Of a DNA stretch of 64,000 nucleotides, positions 9,204 through 17,829 are shown one piece after another. Source of the stretch: Leptolyngbya sp. BC1307. Its GTDB lineage: Bacteria; Cyanobacteriota; Cyanobacteriia; Phormidesmidales; Phormidesmidaceae. The notes beneath the pieces were generated by a model. That model had not been told where the DNA came from. It searched no databases and saw nothing but the letters and a program-made list of their open reading frames with translations. Position 1 is the first letter of the stretch; each line of letters begins with the position of its first letter. Position numbers and translations under genes: made by a program. The stretch is from positions 47,723-111,722 of the forward strand of contig NZ_NRTA01000013.1 of assembly GCF_002286735.1 (NCBI RefSeq), in the 5' to 3' direction.

Positions 9204-9558
9204 GCTGTGATAGTAACCGGCCAAATCAGTCGGATAGATTGACAGTAGCCAGATAAAGTGACGCGATAGGAACTTTTGTTTACTAGAGTCTATAGCGATC
9301 CGGATAGCGCTCAAATAATGTTTCTGTAAGCGTTTGACAAAGCTATGGCTACCGAACCGCCTCGCGATAGACAGCTAGCTATCGGGTGCCGTTAGGAATG
9401 CTCGCCGCAAACCACATCATTCGCCGCTCTTTCGGTAAAATTCGAAGCGATACGCAGCTCAATTGCCAGGACGTTGGCAGACCGTTTCCCAATTGTCCGC
9501 AATTGCCCAGACCGCTTATGCGTATGATTAAACCCATTCATTCCTCAGTTAAGAACAT
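9204..9558. other. Intergenic region between response regulator and icd
   Basis: 355 bp holding the divergent promoters of the response regulator and icd. No gene of family-like sequence is seen. I looked for an NtcA box (GTA-N8-TAC), expected in front of icd in many cyanobacteria, and found none with exact spacing. A repeated CAATTG (about 9458-9505, three copies: CAATTGCC, CAATTGTCC and CAATTGCCC) is the only local pattern. Confidence 0.5.
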
Positions 9559-10983
9559 ATGTATCAACTGATTAAGCCCCCAGAGACCGGCAGTCGCATC
9601 ACGTTTGAAGCGGGAGAGCCGGTAGTACCCGATCAGCCGATTATTCCTTTTATTCGCGGTGATGGTACAGGGGTTGATATTTGGCCAGCAGCGCAGCAGG
9701 TGTTTGATGCGGCGGTGGCGAAGGCTTATGGCAACCAGCGACAGATTGTCTGGTTTAAGGTCTATGCGGGCGATGAAGCCTGCGATAAGTACGGCACTTA
9801 TGAGTATTTGCCAGAAGATACGCTGACAGCGATTCGAGAGTATGGAATTGCGATCAAAGGGCCGCTGACCACGCCGATTGGTGGTGGCATTCGCTCGCTC
9901 AACGTGGCGCTACGGCAGATTAACGACCTCTATGCCTGCGTACGCCCCTGTAAGTATTATCCGGGTACGCCCTCTCCTCACAAGAGCCCAGAAAAACTTG
10001 ATTTGATTGTCTATCGGGAAAATACTGAAGATATCTATCTCGGCATTGAGTGGCGAGAGGGCAGTGAGATTGGCCAACGGCTCATTGCCCTGCTCAATGA
10101 TGAGCTGATTCCGGCTACTCCTGAGCACGGTAATAAGAAAATTCCGCTGGACTCAGGAATTGGCATTAAGCCAATTAGCAAGCACGGATCTCAGCGGCTA
10201 GTGCGGCGGGCAATGAAGCACGCTTTGCAACTGCCACCTGCCAAGCAGATGGTGACCTTGGTGCACAAGGGCAACATCATGAAATACACCGAAGGGGCAT
10301 TTCGCGACTGGGGCTATGAACTAGTGACCAGCGAGTTTCGGCAGGAGTGCGTGACAGAGCGAGAATCTTGGGTGCTGGGCAACCAGGCAGATAATCCGGC
10401 GCTGTCGCTGGAGGATAACGCCCGTAAGATCGATCCGGGCTACGATTCGCTCACGCCGGAGAAGCAGAAGGCTGTCTGCGATGAGGTGCAGGACATTCTC
10501 TCGGCAATTGGGGAGACGCATGGCAACGGCCAGTGGAAAACCAAAATCATGGTGAATGATCGGATTGCAGACAGCATTTTTCAGCAGATTCAGACCCGCC
10601 CAGATGAGTATTCAATTCTGGCAACGATGAATCTTAATGGCGACTATCTCTCTGATGCGGCAGCGGCGATTGTCGGCGGACTAGGCATGGGACCGGGCGC
10701 TAATATTGGCGATCGCTGTGCCATCTTTGAAGCCACTCATGGCACCGCACCCAAACATGCCGGGCTAGATCGCATCAACCCCGGCTCGGTGATCCTCTCG
10801 GGGGTGATGATGCTGGAATATATGGGCTGGCAGGAGGCGGCAGATCTGATTAAGGCAGGGTTGTCGAAGGCGATCGCCAGCGGACAGGTCACCTACGATC
10901 TCGCTCGGATGATGGAGCCCCCTATAACGCCGCTAAAATGCTCCGAATTTGCCAAGGCCATCGTGGCTAATTTCGCCGCTTAG
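9559..10983 (+). CDS. icd: Isocitrate dehydrogenase, NADP-dependent
   Basis: 474 aa, the usual cyanobacterial length. It converts isocitrate to 2-oxoglutarate with NADPH production in the cytoplasm, and so makes the carbon skeleton used by the glutamine synthetase/glutamate synthase cycle. Sequence marks: [14 protein letters not shown] near the N-terminus, [18 protein letters not shown] with the substrate serine, [28 protein letters not shown], and [11 protein letters not shown] near the C-terminus. The start is ATG 9559. In other cyanobacteria icd is under NtcA control (established); no exact NtcA box was found here. Confidence 0.96.
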   Translation: MYQLIKPPETGSRITFEAGEPVVPDQPIIPFIRGDGTGVDIWPAAQQVFDAAVAKAYGNQRQIVWFKVYAGDEACDKYGTYEYLPEDTLTAIREYGIAIKGPLTTPIGGGIRSLNVALRQINDLYACVRPCKYYPGTPSPHKSPEKLDLIVYRENTEDIYLGIEWREGSEIGQRLIALLNDELIPATPEHGNKKIPLDSGIGIKPISKHGSQRLVRRAMKHALQLPPAKQMVTLVHKGNIMKYTEGAFRDWGYELVTSEFRQECVTERESWVLGNQADNPALSLEDNARKIDPGYDSLTPEKQKAVCDEVQDILSAIGETHGNGQWKTKIMVNDRIADSIFQQIQTRPDEYSILATMNLNGDYLSDAAAAIVGGLGMGPGANIGDRCAIFEATHGTAPKHAGLDRINPGSVILSGVMMLEYMGWQEAADLIKAGLSKAIASGQVTYDLARMMEPPITPLKCSEFAKAIVANFAA

Positions 10984-11039
10984 GCAGCCAGCTTCCCGGG
11001 CGAATAGATAGCGCTACGTACCGCCCTAACGCTGACCAA

Positions 11040-12041
11040 CTAGCGACTGTTCTGCTGAGGTTGGACGAAGCTAGGGGCGGTATAGAGTGTCCCGTTTGGC
11101 GAGGCAGTGTCAGGTCCCGTCTGTCCCGCTGCTGGGGCAGGAGGCGCACTGTAAGGGTTTCGGCTGGGCTGCTGAGGCGCAATGTTAAAAACTGGTAGCC
11201 GAGAAGTTGCAGGCGTCTGATAGCCAGTCGTCCCAGCTGGTGGTGACATATTGGGGGTTGTCCGAATGTACGGGGCCGATATTGTGCCCGGAACCCGAGC
11301 CGGTTCAGCGGCGGCTGAACTGCTAGAGCCATTACCTGCTGCCGGCGCACCCGCTGCTGAGCCACCAGAAGGCGTACCGGCGCTGCTAGCTGCGGCTCTC
11401 TCGGCCTGCTGCCGGCCTATTGCCTCAGATAGGGCGCTATTAGTTGCCGGAGCAGCCGGGTTAACTAAGCCGCTGCCAAAGTTAAAATTAGGAGCCTGGC
11501 CGGTTTGGCTAGAGCCGTTTCGCCCGTAGCTATTGGTGGGCGCATTGGGGGAAGCCGGACTGCCGTCAGCGTTTGTCGCCCCCGGAAACTGATAGTCAGC
11601 AGCGTAAGCGTCAAAGGGATTTTCTCGGCCCGAAAGCTGATCGCTATCACCAGCGGCCGCAGCCTCTTCAGAACCTGGCTGTGAGCTGCCTGGCCTGAGA
11701 GAATTAACAGCGGGCAGTCTGCCGCTGGTGCCTTCTATGAGCGCGTCTATGGAACCGCCCGATGGTTGAATCTCTGTTAACTCAGATTCGGGCGCTGGTT
11801 GAATAACTTGCCCCCGGCTGAAGCGAGCGGGGTCTTTGCGATATTCCCAGACAAAAATGCCGAGCAGCACCAAAACAGCCAGAGGTGCCCATATAGCTGG
11901 AGATCTCAAAGGCTTGAGGCGGGCAGGTAAGTATCTTAAGAAGGTGGGAGTCGCCATGGCAGTAAGTCCAAACAGTGCTTTCAATGAAACTTTTGCAGAT
12001 TGCCCCCATTGCTGCGATGTTAGCAAATTACGCTGGAGCAT
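11040..12041 (-). CDS. Unknown membrane-anchored Pro/Ser/Ala-rich protein
   Basis: 333 aa. One membrane helix at about residues 50-66 (WAPLAVLVLLGIFVW) is preceded by basic residues (RYLPARLKPLR), so the short N-terminus should lie in the cytoplasm and the rest outside or in the lumen. After FVWEYRKDPARF the remainder is low-complexity, rich in Ser, Ala, Pro, Gly and Asn, and predicted disordered. A second possible start is Met 29 (MATPTF). No enzymatic motif is visible. The short juxtamembrane segment is the only well-ordered part, and I do not recognise the family. It is divergent from the coiled-coil gene at 12251. Confidence 0.6.
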   Translation of the reverse strand: MLQRNLLTSQQWGQSAKVSLKALFGLTAMATPTFLRYLPARLKPLRSPAIWAPLAVLVLLGIFVWEYRKDPARFSRGQVIQPAPESELTEIQPSGGSIDALIEGTSGRLPAVNSLRPGSSQPGSEEAAAAGDSDQLSGRENPFDAYAADYQFPGATNADGSPASPNAPTNSYGRNGSSQTGQAPNFNFGSGLVNPAAPATNSALSEAIGRQQAERAAASSAGTPSGGSAAGAPAAGNGSSSSAAAEPARVPGTISAPYIRTTPNMSPPAGTTGYQTPATSRLPVFNIAPQQPSRNPYSAPPAPAAGQTGPDTASPNGTLYTAPSFVQPQQNSR

Positions 12042-12250
12042 TTCATCCGTCTTTCAGCGGAGTGTTTTCGGGCCTCCGCTCTAGTCTGTGCAAGCATAAG
12101 ACAGCCTAGAGCAAGGCGACGAAATTAAAATCTTGGACGCAATTGATTCAGACTAATTTTTCTCCGAGAAAAGTAAATTTATCCTGTGAGACTATATGGT
12201 CTAGAACCGCATTTGCCCAGCTACCGTTAGCCCCAGCAATCTTAACTGAC

Positions 12251-13003
12251 ATGGCCTCTTCACTTCCTCATTCAGCTCAGCAATCTGGCGTTGCTTCTGT
12301 CGGTGCCCAGAGCAATACCAAAAGCAGTTCGGGTAAACATCTTTCTTTTGATCTGACTGCTGATGTGGGGCCGATTTCTGCCGGCAAGCCACTCATTTCT
12401 AGCCCTGCGGACTCCGTATCAGAGGCCCCCCCGCCGCCGTTAGAGGCCGTTGTGCTACCGCCGCTTAAGAACGAAGCTTTCTTAAGTCAGCGGCATGAGG
12501 TGAATCCAGCGATCGCCCTCAATTTGCTAGAAGATATGCAGACTGTAGTGACGACTTGGCAAGAGCAACTGCGGCAGATTGTTCAGACCATTCGTGCGCT
12601 TTATGCGCAAGGGCCAATGGTCGATGGCTGGTTAGAGTCATCTCTAGAGAGCGGCAGGTCAGCAGACGGCGCTGCAGATTCGACCATCTTGCGCCACGGC
12701 GATGCCGACACGCTCATGCAATATGTGGAAGCGCTGGAGCAGACGGGAACGCCCGAAGCAGATAGCTCGGCAGCAGGTTCCCCTGCTCAATACAGTCTGT
12801 GTTGCTTAGATGACGAGGGTCAGGTACAATCTCAGCCCTGCCCGGCAGCGCAACTGGCAATGGTGAGCACAGCGATCGCCCGCTACCAAACGTTCAAGCA
12901 GCTCATGGCCCAAAAGCAAGCGCTAGAAGCCAAGCTTAAAAACGCAGTAGACCAGCTGACAGGCGTTCGGGCCGAGCTGCATCAGCAGGATTCAACCGGC
13001 TAA
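12251..13003 (+). CDS. Unknown protein with central and C-terminal coiled coil
   Basis: 250 aa from ATG 12251; the frame is also open from a TTG at 12143, but the added part is not protein-like. Residues 1-90 are Ser/Pro-rich and probably disordered. From INLLEDMQ-like sequence at about 100 (NPAIALNLLEDMQTVV) the protein becomes helical, with WQEQLRQIVQTIRALYAQGPMVDGWLE split across two helices, and the last 45 residues (YQTFKQLMAQKQALEAKLK) form a coiled coil. A short beta-like segment (YSLCCLDDEGQVQSQPCP) lies between. I take it as a cyanobacterial protein of unknown function; its partners cannot be read from the neighbourhood. Confidence 0.6.
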   Translation: MASSLPHSAQQSGVASVGAQSNTKSSSGKHLSFDLTADVGPISAGKPLISSPADSVSEAPPPPLEAVVLPPLKNEAFLSQRHEVNPAIALNLLEDMQTVVTTWQEQLRQIVQTIRALYAQGPMVDGWLESSLESGRSADGAADSTILRHGDADTLMQYVEALEQTGTPEADSSAAGSPAQYSLCCLDDEGQVQSQPCPAAQLAMVSTAIARYQTFKQLMAQKQALEAKLKNAVDQLTGVRAELHQQDSTG

Positions 13004-13053
13004 TAGTCTGGCTAATGGCATGAGATGCCGGTTTAGATCGACCTCTTGAGCTG

Positions 13054-15246
13054 TTACCCTTCAGCCTGCCACCGCTTAATAGCCTGCTGAGCGGGTTCGT
13101 AGGCAGTCGTTCCAGCCGGCACCAAAATGGCGGCCTGAATGGCGGCGCTTGGCCTACCCTGCGCCGCCCGAGCCTGGGCAATGCTAAAAATGCGATCGCT
13201 CCACTCGTCGCCTTGCTGCTGGGCCGTCTCATACTCCGGGTGCTCAATAGGGACTTCCCGTAGCTTGACGATGGCTTTTTGGTAGCTGCTGGCCTGTCCA
13301 GAGGCCGGAATCTGTCTGGCGGCGAAGATGATGTCACGGCTGCGCTGTCGCTGCTGCCAGAAGGCGACCCGCTCCTGAGCTTTTTTGCGAAATTCAGGAG
13401 CAGCCTCGGGCATGGCGTTAGCCGCCGCGATCGCTGACCCAAGATTGCCGCTGGTTGCCCGGCCTTCAGCAATGTCTAAAATAATTTGGCTCCAGCTACG
13501 AATATCCTGCTGGGCTTCTTCATAGTAGGGCTCTCCTGATTGGATCAATCCGGCTTTGGCGATCGCCTCAGCAAACTGAGAGGCCTGGGTAGGCTGAATC
13601 GCCGTACGCGCATCGGTCAAGACAGAGGCATTGGCCTGCTGCGCTTCGGCTGCGCCTGCCCGCGCCTGCGTCAGCACTGACGAAAAAGTGGCGTCTCGCT
13701 GAGACTGCGGCACCTGCTGCAAGGCAATTAGCGCTTCCGAATACTGTCTTTGTTCTAGGGCGGCAGTAGCCTGCGCTATTAAGGCTTTGCCAGCGGCTGC
13801 TTCCTGTTCGCGGGTGGCAGCGTCGTTAGCGGCAGATGTCTCTACTACTGTCGGTTGTGCTGCAGGGGCATCTGGCTCCTCTGGGTCAAGCATCGCTGAT
13901 CCGTCCGTTGCTTCTGCAGCTCGCTCTTCCTCGCTACCTTCATCTGCTGCTTGGGGACTCTCGCCTATGGTAGGCATACTCAGTCTCTGACTTAAGCCTT
14001 CCCAAGCAGTCGCGACAAAAGGCTGCTTGAGCAGCACACCGCCTACGAGCAGAGCTAGGGCCAGCAGCCCCCAGTTGCGCAGCTTAGCACCGCTGACAGG
14101 TGAGGAGGTATCCCAATTTTGGTAAGGCACAATCGCGCTGCTATCTGCAGCACCTTCTATCGTGCCGTTGGGTTGACTGATCGCAGCCGTGCTGTCGTCG
14201 CTACCGATAGTGTCAGCCGATTCAAAGTAAGCAGAGTCACGATCATCAACTGGGTTGTCGATGTAGAGATCGTCGGTGTAGAGATTCTCGTCTGTAGCTG
14301 CAGTGCCGTTTGCATTAGCAGCTGATTGCCAGGGTGGCTCAATAGGCGGCTCCTCCGTAGCTAAAGCGCTCTCCCTCCCTATACTTTCTGTTTCTGCCTG
14401 AGAATTTTCTCTGTCGAGGCCCGCAGAGACTGGCCAATTATCTGTTCGGCTAGTAGTCTCAGCCTCAGCGTCGAGCGCCAGCGGCGCAGTCACGGCAGCG
14501 CCAGCGACCGGAGGCACCTCGGGGACGACCACAGCATTTCCTTGATCTCCAGGCACCAGGCTGACCAGGTTTTGAATCGGTCGCCAGTGATGGTCGCAAA
14601 GCTCTGGCAAACGTTTGGCTACGTAGTCGCCGAGCTGATCGAGCGTGCGATAGTTTTGCTGCAGGGCTTCTAACAGAGCTGCTGTAAATAGGCCATGATG
14701 CACGCCGAGCGTTTCGTGGGAATACTGCTCCGGCTGGCACGATAGCAGCAATGGGATCTGCTGCTGCTGGGCCAGACTCATTGCCTGAGTGCCAATTGTC
14801 TGCCCGGCTAAAGCTCCTTGAGAACGATTAATGTCTAAAACCAAGACGGTGTGAGCAGCCGGGAGCTGTGCCAGGGTGTCAATCAGGTCGGCAACAGCAA
14901 TACCGGTATCTTTGATCTGCCCGGGGTCCCCGTCTATCGGCATCAGGTAGTCTGCTTCCTCTAGCTGAACACCATAGCCGCTAAAGAAAAACCAGAGAAT
15001 GTCGTCTGCACCGACCTGCTGAGTGATTGTGTGAATCCAGGCGGCGATCGCTGGCTTATCCGGATAGACTGCTTGATGGCCCACAGAAGTCGTGATGTCG
15101 CTGAGCAAAATACAGCGATCCGCGGCGATCCCTGCTTCCTCCACAAAAAAGCGATGCACAAAAAGCGCGTCGTTTTGCGCGTGCCTCAGCGGCTGTAGAT
15201 GCCGATACTGGTTGATGCCGATGGTGATGGCCCAATAGTTAGCCAT
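13054..15246 (-). CDS. Pseudo-orthocaspase: caspase-like p20 domain lacking both catalytic residues, plus TM and repeat region
   Basis: 730 aa. The N-terminal 235 residues have the caspase/C14 fold order: YWAITIGINQYRHLQPLRHA (strand 1 and first helix), DDILWFFFSGYG (strand 3) and HTVLVLDINRSQ (strand 4). The catalytic His of SGHG is Tyr 91 and the catalytic Cys of DxC is Asn 140, so proteolysis is not expected. A long acidic linker (240-385) leads to one membrane helix (about 391-407), then a helical region from about 480 with repeated AI..A..A/AA..VP patterns, like tandem degenerate TPR-type helices. Catalytically dead orthocaspases are a known class in cyanobacteria, with suggested but unproven roles. 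It could be a scaffold or sensor at the membrane. Confidence 0.85.
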   Translation of the reverse strand: MANYWAITIGINQYRHLQPLRHAQNDALFVHRFFVEEAGIAADRCILLSDITTSVGHQAVYPDKPAIAAWIHTITQQVGADDILWFFFSGYGVQLEEADYLMPIDGDPGQIKDTGIAVADLIDTLAQLPAAHTVLVLDINRSQGALAGQTIGTQAMSLAQQQQIPLLLSCQPEQYSHETLGVHHGLFTAALLEALQQNYRTLDQLGDYVAKRLPELCDHHWRPIQNLVSLVPGDQGNAVVVPEVPPVAGAAVTAPLALDAEAETTSRTDNWPVSAGLDRENSQAETESIGRESALATEEPPIEPPWQSAANANGTAATDENLYTDDLYIDNPVDDRDSAYFESADTIGSDDSTAAISQPNGTIEGAADSSAIVPYQNWDTSSPVSGAKLRNWGLLALALLVGGVLLKQPFVATAWEGLSQRLSMPTIGESPQAADEGSEEERAAEATDGSAMLDPEEPDAPAAQPTVVETSAANDAATREQEAAAGKALIAQATAALEQRQYSEALIALQQVPQSQRDATFSSVLTQARAGAAEAQQANASVLTDARTAIQPTQASQFAEAIAKAGLIQSGEPYYEEAQQDIRSWSQIILDIAEGRATSGNLGSAIAAANAMPEAAPEFRKKAQERVAFWQQRQRSRDIIFAARQIPASGQASSYQKAIVKLREVPIEHPEYETAQQQGDEWSDRIFSIAQARAAQGRPSAAIQAAILVPAGTTAYEPAQQAIKRWQAEG

Positions 15247-15670
15247 GGATGGTCTCCCGGACTATGACAAACGGTCAGTTTGATAAACTTGCCTACATTG
15301 ACTCCATCATTAAGGAGCCTTAGCTAAGCTACATATGCCCACAGAAGGTATCACAAGCGCAGCGCTTCATATCGCCAACTTTCCTTAAAGTGTAGCGAGA
15401 TCTCCTAAACTGGGAAACTTGATAGAGACTAGGGATAGCAATACTGCCAGAGCCTTCGGCAGTTTAGACATCATTCAGTTAAGCTACGTTACGGTTTCAG
15501 CGGCTGCTTAGGCAGTGAGCTACACAAGTCAAAACTGTAGCTTTACTGCGTCTGATTCCCTGTTAAGTTAAACCCTTTAAGTTAAATCCTTTAAGGTGCT
15601 CTCCCGTTAGACTACCAGCGCTGCTACCCAAAACTGACGTTCTGAAACTCACTTCAAATCAACTAATCGC
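15247..15670. other. Intergenic region with a 14-bp direct repeat
   Basis: 424 bp between the divergent pseudo-orthocaspase gene and the gene at 15671. No coding sequence or RNA gene is seen. Near the downstream gene it carries a tandem 14-bp repeat (15563-15596), reported separately. Confidence 0.5.
15563..15596. repeat. Two and a half copies of a 14-bp TTAAGTTAAAYCCT repeat
   Basis: Copies at 15563-15576 and 15577-15590 differ at one base (TTAAGTTAAACCCT and TTAAGTTAAATCCT), then TTAAGG begins a third. The repeat lies about 75-108 bp before the ATG at 15671, where an activator or repressor could bind (inference). Confidence 0.6.
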
Positions 15671-16153
15671 ATGTGGCCAACTCGCTATCCAGCACGCCGT
15701 CCGGGGCGCGTTCAACTCATCTCTAGCGCTCGACTCAGGCGAAGAAATTCTGCCTGGCAACGCTCTATCCTATCAGCCGGTTTAGCCGCGCTAGTCGGCG
15801 GCACTGGCATCTGGATAACCGAGGCGCTGATTGCTCCCCAGGCTTCCCAGGCCTACACCTCAAGGCTGGATTTATTTTTAGCTAGAGAGACCGGCGAGAC
15901 TTATGAAACGCTGATTCGCCGAGCCGAAATGGCTGCCAGAGCAGGGGCGCAGCGCAGCTTCGATCAAGATTTGCTCACGACCAACGTGTCAGTGACTGTC
16001 GTTGCAGAAGGTGACGGCTTGACAGTACCTATCCTGACGCTGCGAGTAGACCGTGATCAGTGGCGGGCCAGACCCGAAACCTATTACTGGGCTACCTACT
16101 ATCGCACCGCCGAAATATTGCTTAGTTCGCCAGCGGGAACCCTCAGTCAGTGA
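15671..16153 (+). CDS. Unknown exported or membrane-anchored small protein
   Basis: 160 aa. A very basic N-terminus (RRPGR, RLRRRNSAWQR) is followed by a hydrophobic helix (about 36-54, LSAGLAALVGGTGIW), then a globular part with ETYETLIRRAEMAARA and TVVAEGDGLTVPILTLRVDR, and a final YYWATYYRTAEILL. This build looks like a conserved cyanobacterial protein exported or anchored with its C-terminus outside the cytoplasm. No motif gives a function. The start ATG 15671 is the first in the frame. A palindromic element lies directly after the stop. Confidence 0.65.
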   Translation: MWPTRYPARRPGRVQLISSARLRRRNSAWQRSILSAGLAALVGGTGIWITEALIAPQASQAYTSRLDLFLARETGETYETLIRRAEMAARAGAQRSFDQDLLTTNVSVTVVAEGDGLTVPILTLRVDRDQWRARPETYYWATYYRTAEILLSSPAGTLSQ

Positions 16154-16156
16154 TGC

Positions 16157-16260
16157 TATAGCGTTGGTCACTTGGCTGAGTGCCGCAACGCAGGCAAAAC
16201 CTTTGCATAACAACAGGCCAAGTGACTCGCGTTACCCGAATGCATCCGGGTAACGCTATA
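16157..16260. repeat. Nested palindromic element with terminal inverted repeats
   Basis: The ends TATAGCGTT (16157-16165) and AACGCTATA (16252-16260) are a perfect inverted repeat. Just inside, GTCACTTGGC (16167-16176) pairs with GCCAAGTGAC (16217-16226). The right half also holds its own hairpin with a perfect 10-bp stem, GCGTTACCCG (16229-16238) and CGGGTAACGC (16247-16256), around ATGCAT. A smaller GCAAA/TTTGC hairpin lies at 16194-16206. No T-run follows, so it is not a standard terminator; it looks like a small MITE- or REP-like element. Confidence 0.7.
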
Positions 16261-16396
16261 TAGACTTCTAGCGCTCTGTCTGAGTAGGGATGCGAACATC
16301 TGCGAATCTCTGCCACTATCTGGACGATGGTCAACGGTAATAGGCTCGGTTTGGCCATATGCCATATGTTGTGTGTTTTAGAGTGGAGATTAAAAA

Positions 16397-16768
16397 ATGT
16401 TAGGTATCTTACTGCCTGCTTTGGTAACGGCGCTGAGCCTGCTGGTAATTGATCTAGTTGTTCCTGGTGTCACCTTAGAAACCATCCCGGCGGCACTGCT
16501 GGCTGCGGCTTCTATTGGGGTTGTCAACGCTATCATCAAGCCGGTTATCAGGCTGCTGTCACTTCCTTTAACCTTTGTGACGTTTGGTCTATTTGCGTTA
16601 GTGGTCAATGGCTTTTGCTTTTGGCTGGCGTCGGTGCTGGTGCCTGGGTTTATTGTCCACGGTTTGCTGGGCTTTGTGCTAGGGCCGATCGCCTTGTCTT
16701 TCTTAAGCACTACCTTCGGCCACTATGTTGCTGAGAGTCGCGGCACTTTGCCTGAAGCGACTGACTAA
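16397..16768 (+). CDS. Four-helix membrane protein, YvlD/phage-holin-4-2 family
   Basis: 123 aa, made almost entirely of four hydrophobic helices. The segment IGVVNAIIKPVIRLLSLPLTF is the hallmark of this family (VNA..KP....L.LPlt), followed by VTFGLFALVVNGFCFWLAS. The holin name is historical; chromosomal members such as YvlD are small membrane proteins of unknown function, not lysis factors. GAGTGGAG about 15 bp before ATG 16397 may serve as the ribosome site. The methyltransferase gene follows 28 bp downstream on the same strand, so they may be co-transcribed. Confidence 0.82.
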   Translation: MLGILLPALVTALSLLVIDLVVPGVTLETIPAALLAAASIGVVNAIIKPVIRLLSLPLTFVTFGLFALVVNGFCFWLASVLVPGFIVHGLLGFVLGPIALSFLSTTFGHYVAESRGTLPEATD

Positions 16769-16796
16769 GTATTTATCTAATTAAAGAGCTCGTGCC

Positions 16797-17420
16797 ATGG
16801 CAGATTTTCGTCAATATGCGCCTGCCACTGAGCGCAACCGACAGCCGATTTTGGAGGTCTTGCAGCAGGTGCTGCCGCCATCGAGCACGGTGCTAGAAAT
16901 TGCTAGCGGCACGGGAGAGCATATTACTTTTTTTGCGCCGCGCTTGGGCCATCTGCAATGGCTGCCGACTGAGCGGCAGGCGCTTTTAAGAGAAAGTATT
17001 CAGGCTTGGGGAGAAGCATTGCCAGCAGCTAACTTGCTGTTGCCAGCACTTGATCTAGACGTGAGCGATCGCCCCTGGCCTGTCGAGACAGACGCGCTGC
17101 CTGAGCCAATCACAGCCATTATCAACATCAACATGATTCACATCTCTGCCTGGGAGATGTGCGGCCACTTAATGGCAGGGGCAGAGCGGATATTGCCGGC
17201 TGGGGGTGTGCTCTATCTTTATGGCCCTTTTAAGCGAGAGGGGCAGCATACCGCCCCAAGTAACGAAACTTTTGATCAGATGCTGCGTGACCAGAATCCT
17301 GACTGGGGGGTACGTGATCTAGAGGAAGTGGAGGCGATCGCCCAAACGCACGGTCTCCAGCTAGAAAAGATGCTGCCCATGCCTGCCAATAATTTTTCAG
17401 TTGTCTTTCGGCGAGGCTAG
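16797..17420 (+). CDS. SAM-dependent methyltransferase, DUF938 family
   Basis: 207 aa. The SAM-binding motif VLEIASGTGEH lies at about residues 31-41, and the family-specific stretches QWLPTER, ININMIHISAWEMC and LYLYGPFKREGQHTAPSNETFD follow in order. The DUF938 family is a class I methyltransferase group of unknown substrate, cytoplasmic. ATG 16797 gives a protein of the usual length. It lies downstream of the small membrane protein gene. Confidence 0.9.
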   Translation: MADFRQYAPATERNRQPILEVLQQVLPPSSTVLEIASGTGEHITFFAPRLGHLQWLPTERQALLRESIQAWGEALPAANLLLPALDLDVSDRPWPVETDALPEPITAIININMIHISAWEMCGHLMAGAERILPAGGVLYLYGPFKREGQHTAPSNETFDQMLRDQNPDWGVRDLEEVEAIAQTHGLQLEKMLPMPANNFSVVFRRG

Positions 17421-17441
17421 CGCCATGAGGTGAGGACTGCT

Positions 17442-17765
17442 CTAGAGCTTCACCGCTGTGCCCGTTGCCGTAATCAGCATCAGCACTCCGTGCTCGTCAA
17501 TATTAATAGTGTCTGTCTTAACGTGAATGCCGATCACCGCATCTGCGCCTAGTCGGGCGGCTCGGGACTCGATTTCTTTTAGCGCTTCTTGCTGACCTTT
17601 TTCAAAAACGCGCTCGTAAGCGGCTGTACGCCCGCCCAAAACGTCCCGAATACCGGCAAAAAAGTCGCGTAGGGCGTTACTGCCGTAGACCACTTCAGAG
17701 GTAACAATTCCCAGATAAGTTTGAATATTTTCTCCCTGAATGAAATCAGTTGTTGATAGAATCAT
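17442..17765 (-). CDS. YbjQ/heavy-metal-binding domain protein (DUF74)
   Basis: 107 aa, full length for the family. The pattern is complete: YLGIVTSEVVYGSN, FFAGIRDVLGGRTAAYE, the helix REQAL-like EKGQQEALKEIESRAARLGADAVIGI, and a last strand LMLITATGTAV. YbjQ proteins form a beta-sheet ring pentamer; a metal role is suggested by name only, and the function is unknown. It converges with the methyltransferase gene (stops 22 bp apart) and is divergent from the TPR gene at 17830. Confidence 0.92.
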   Translation of the reverse strand: MILSTTDFIQGENIQTYLGIVTSEVVYGSNALRDFFAGIRDVLGGRTAAYERVFEKGQQEALKEIESRAARLGADAVIGIHVKTDTINIDEHGVLMLITATGTAVKL

Positions 17766-17829
17766 GAGTCAAACCTGGCACAGCTAGTTTTATCTTGGTT
17801 CATTTTCATTCTTTTGAGGAGGCTAGTCC

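Noticed and set aside
9204..9558. NtcA box before icd
   Set aside because: No GTA-N8-TAC with correct spacing was found; candidates such as GTAAAATTCGAAGCGATAC have the wrong gap.
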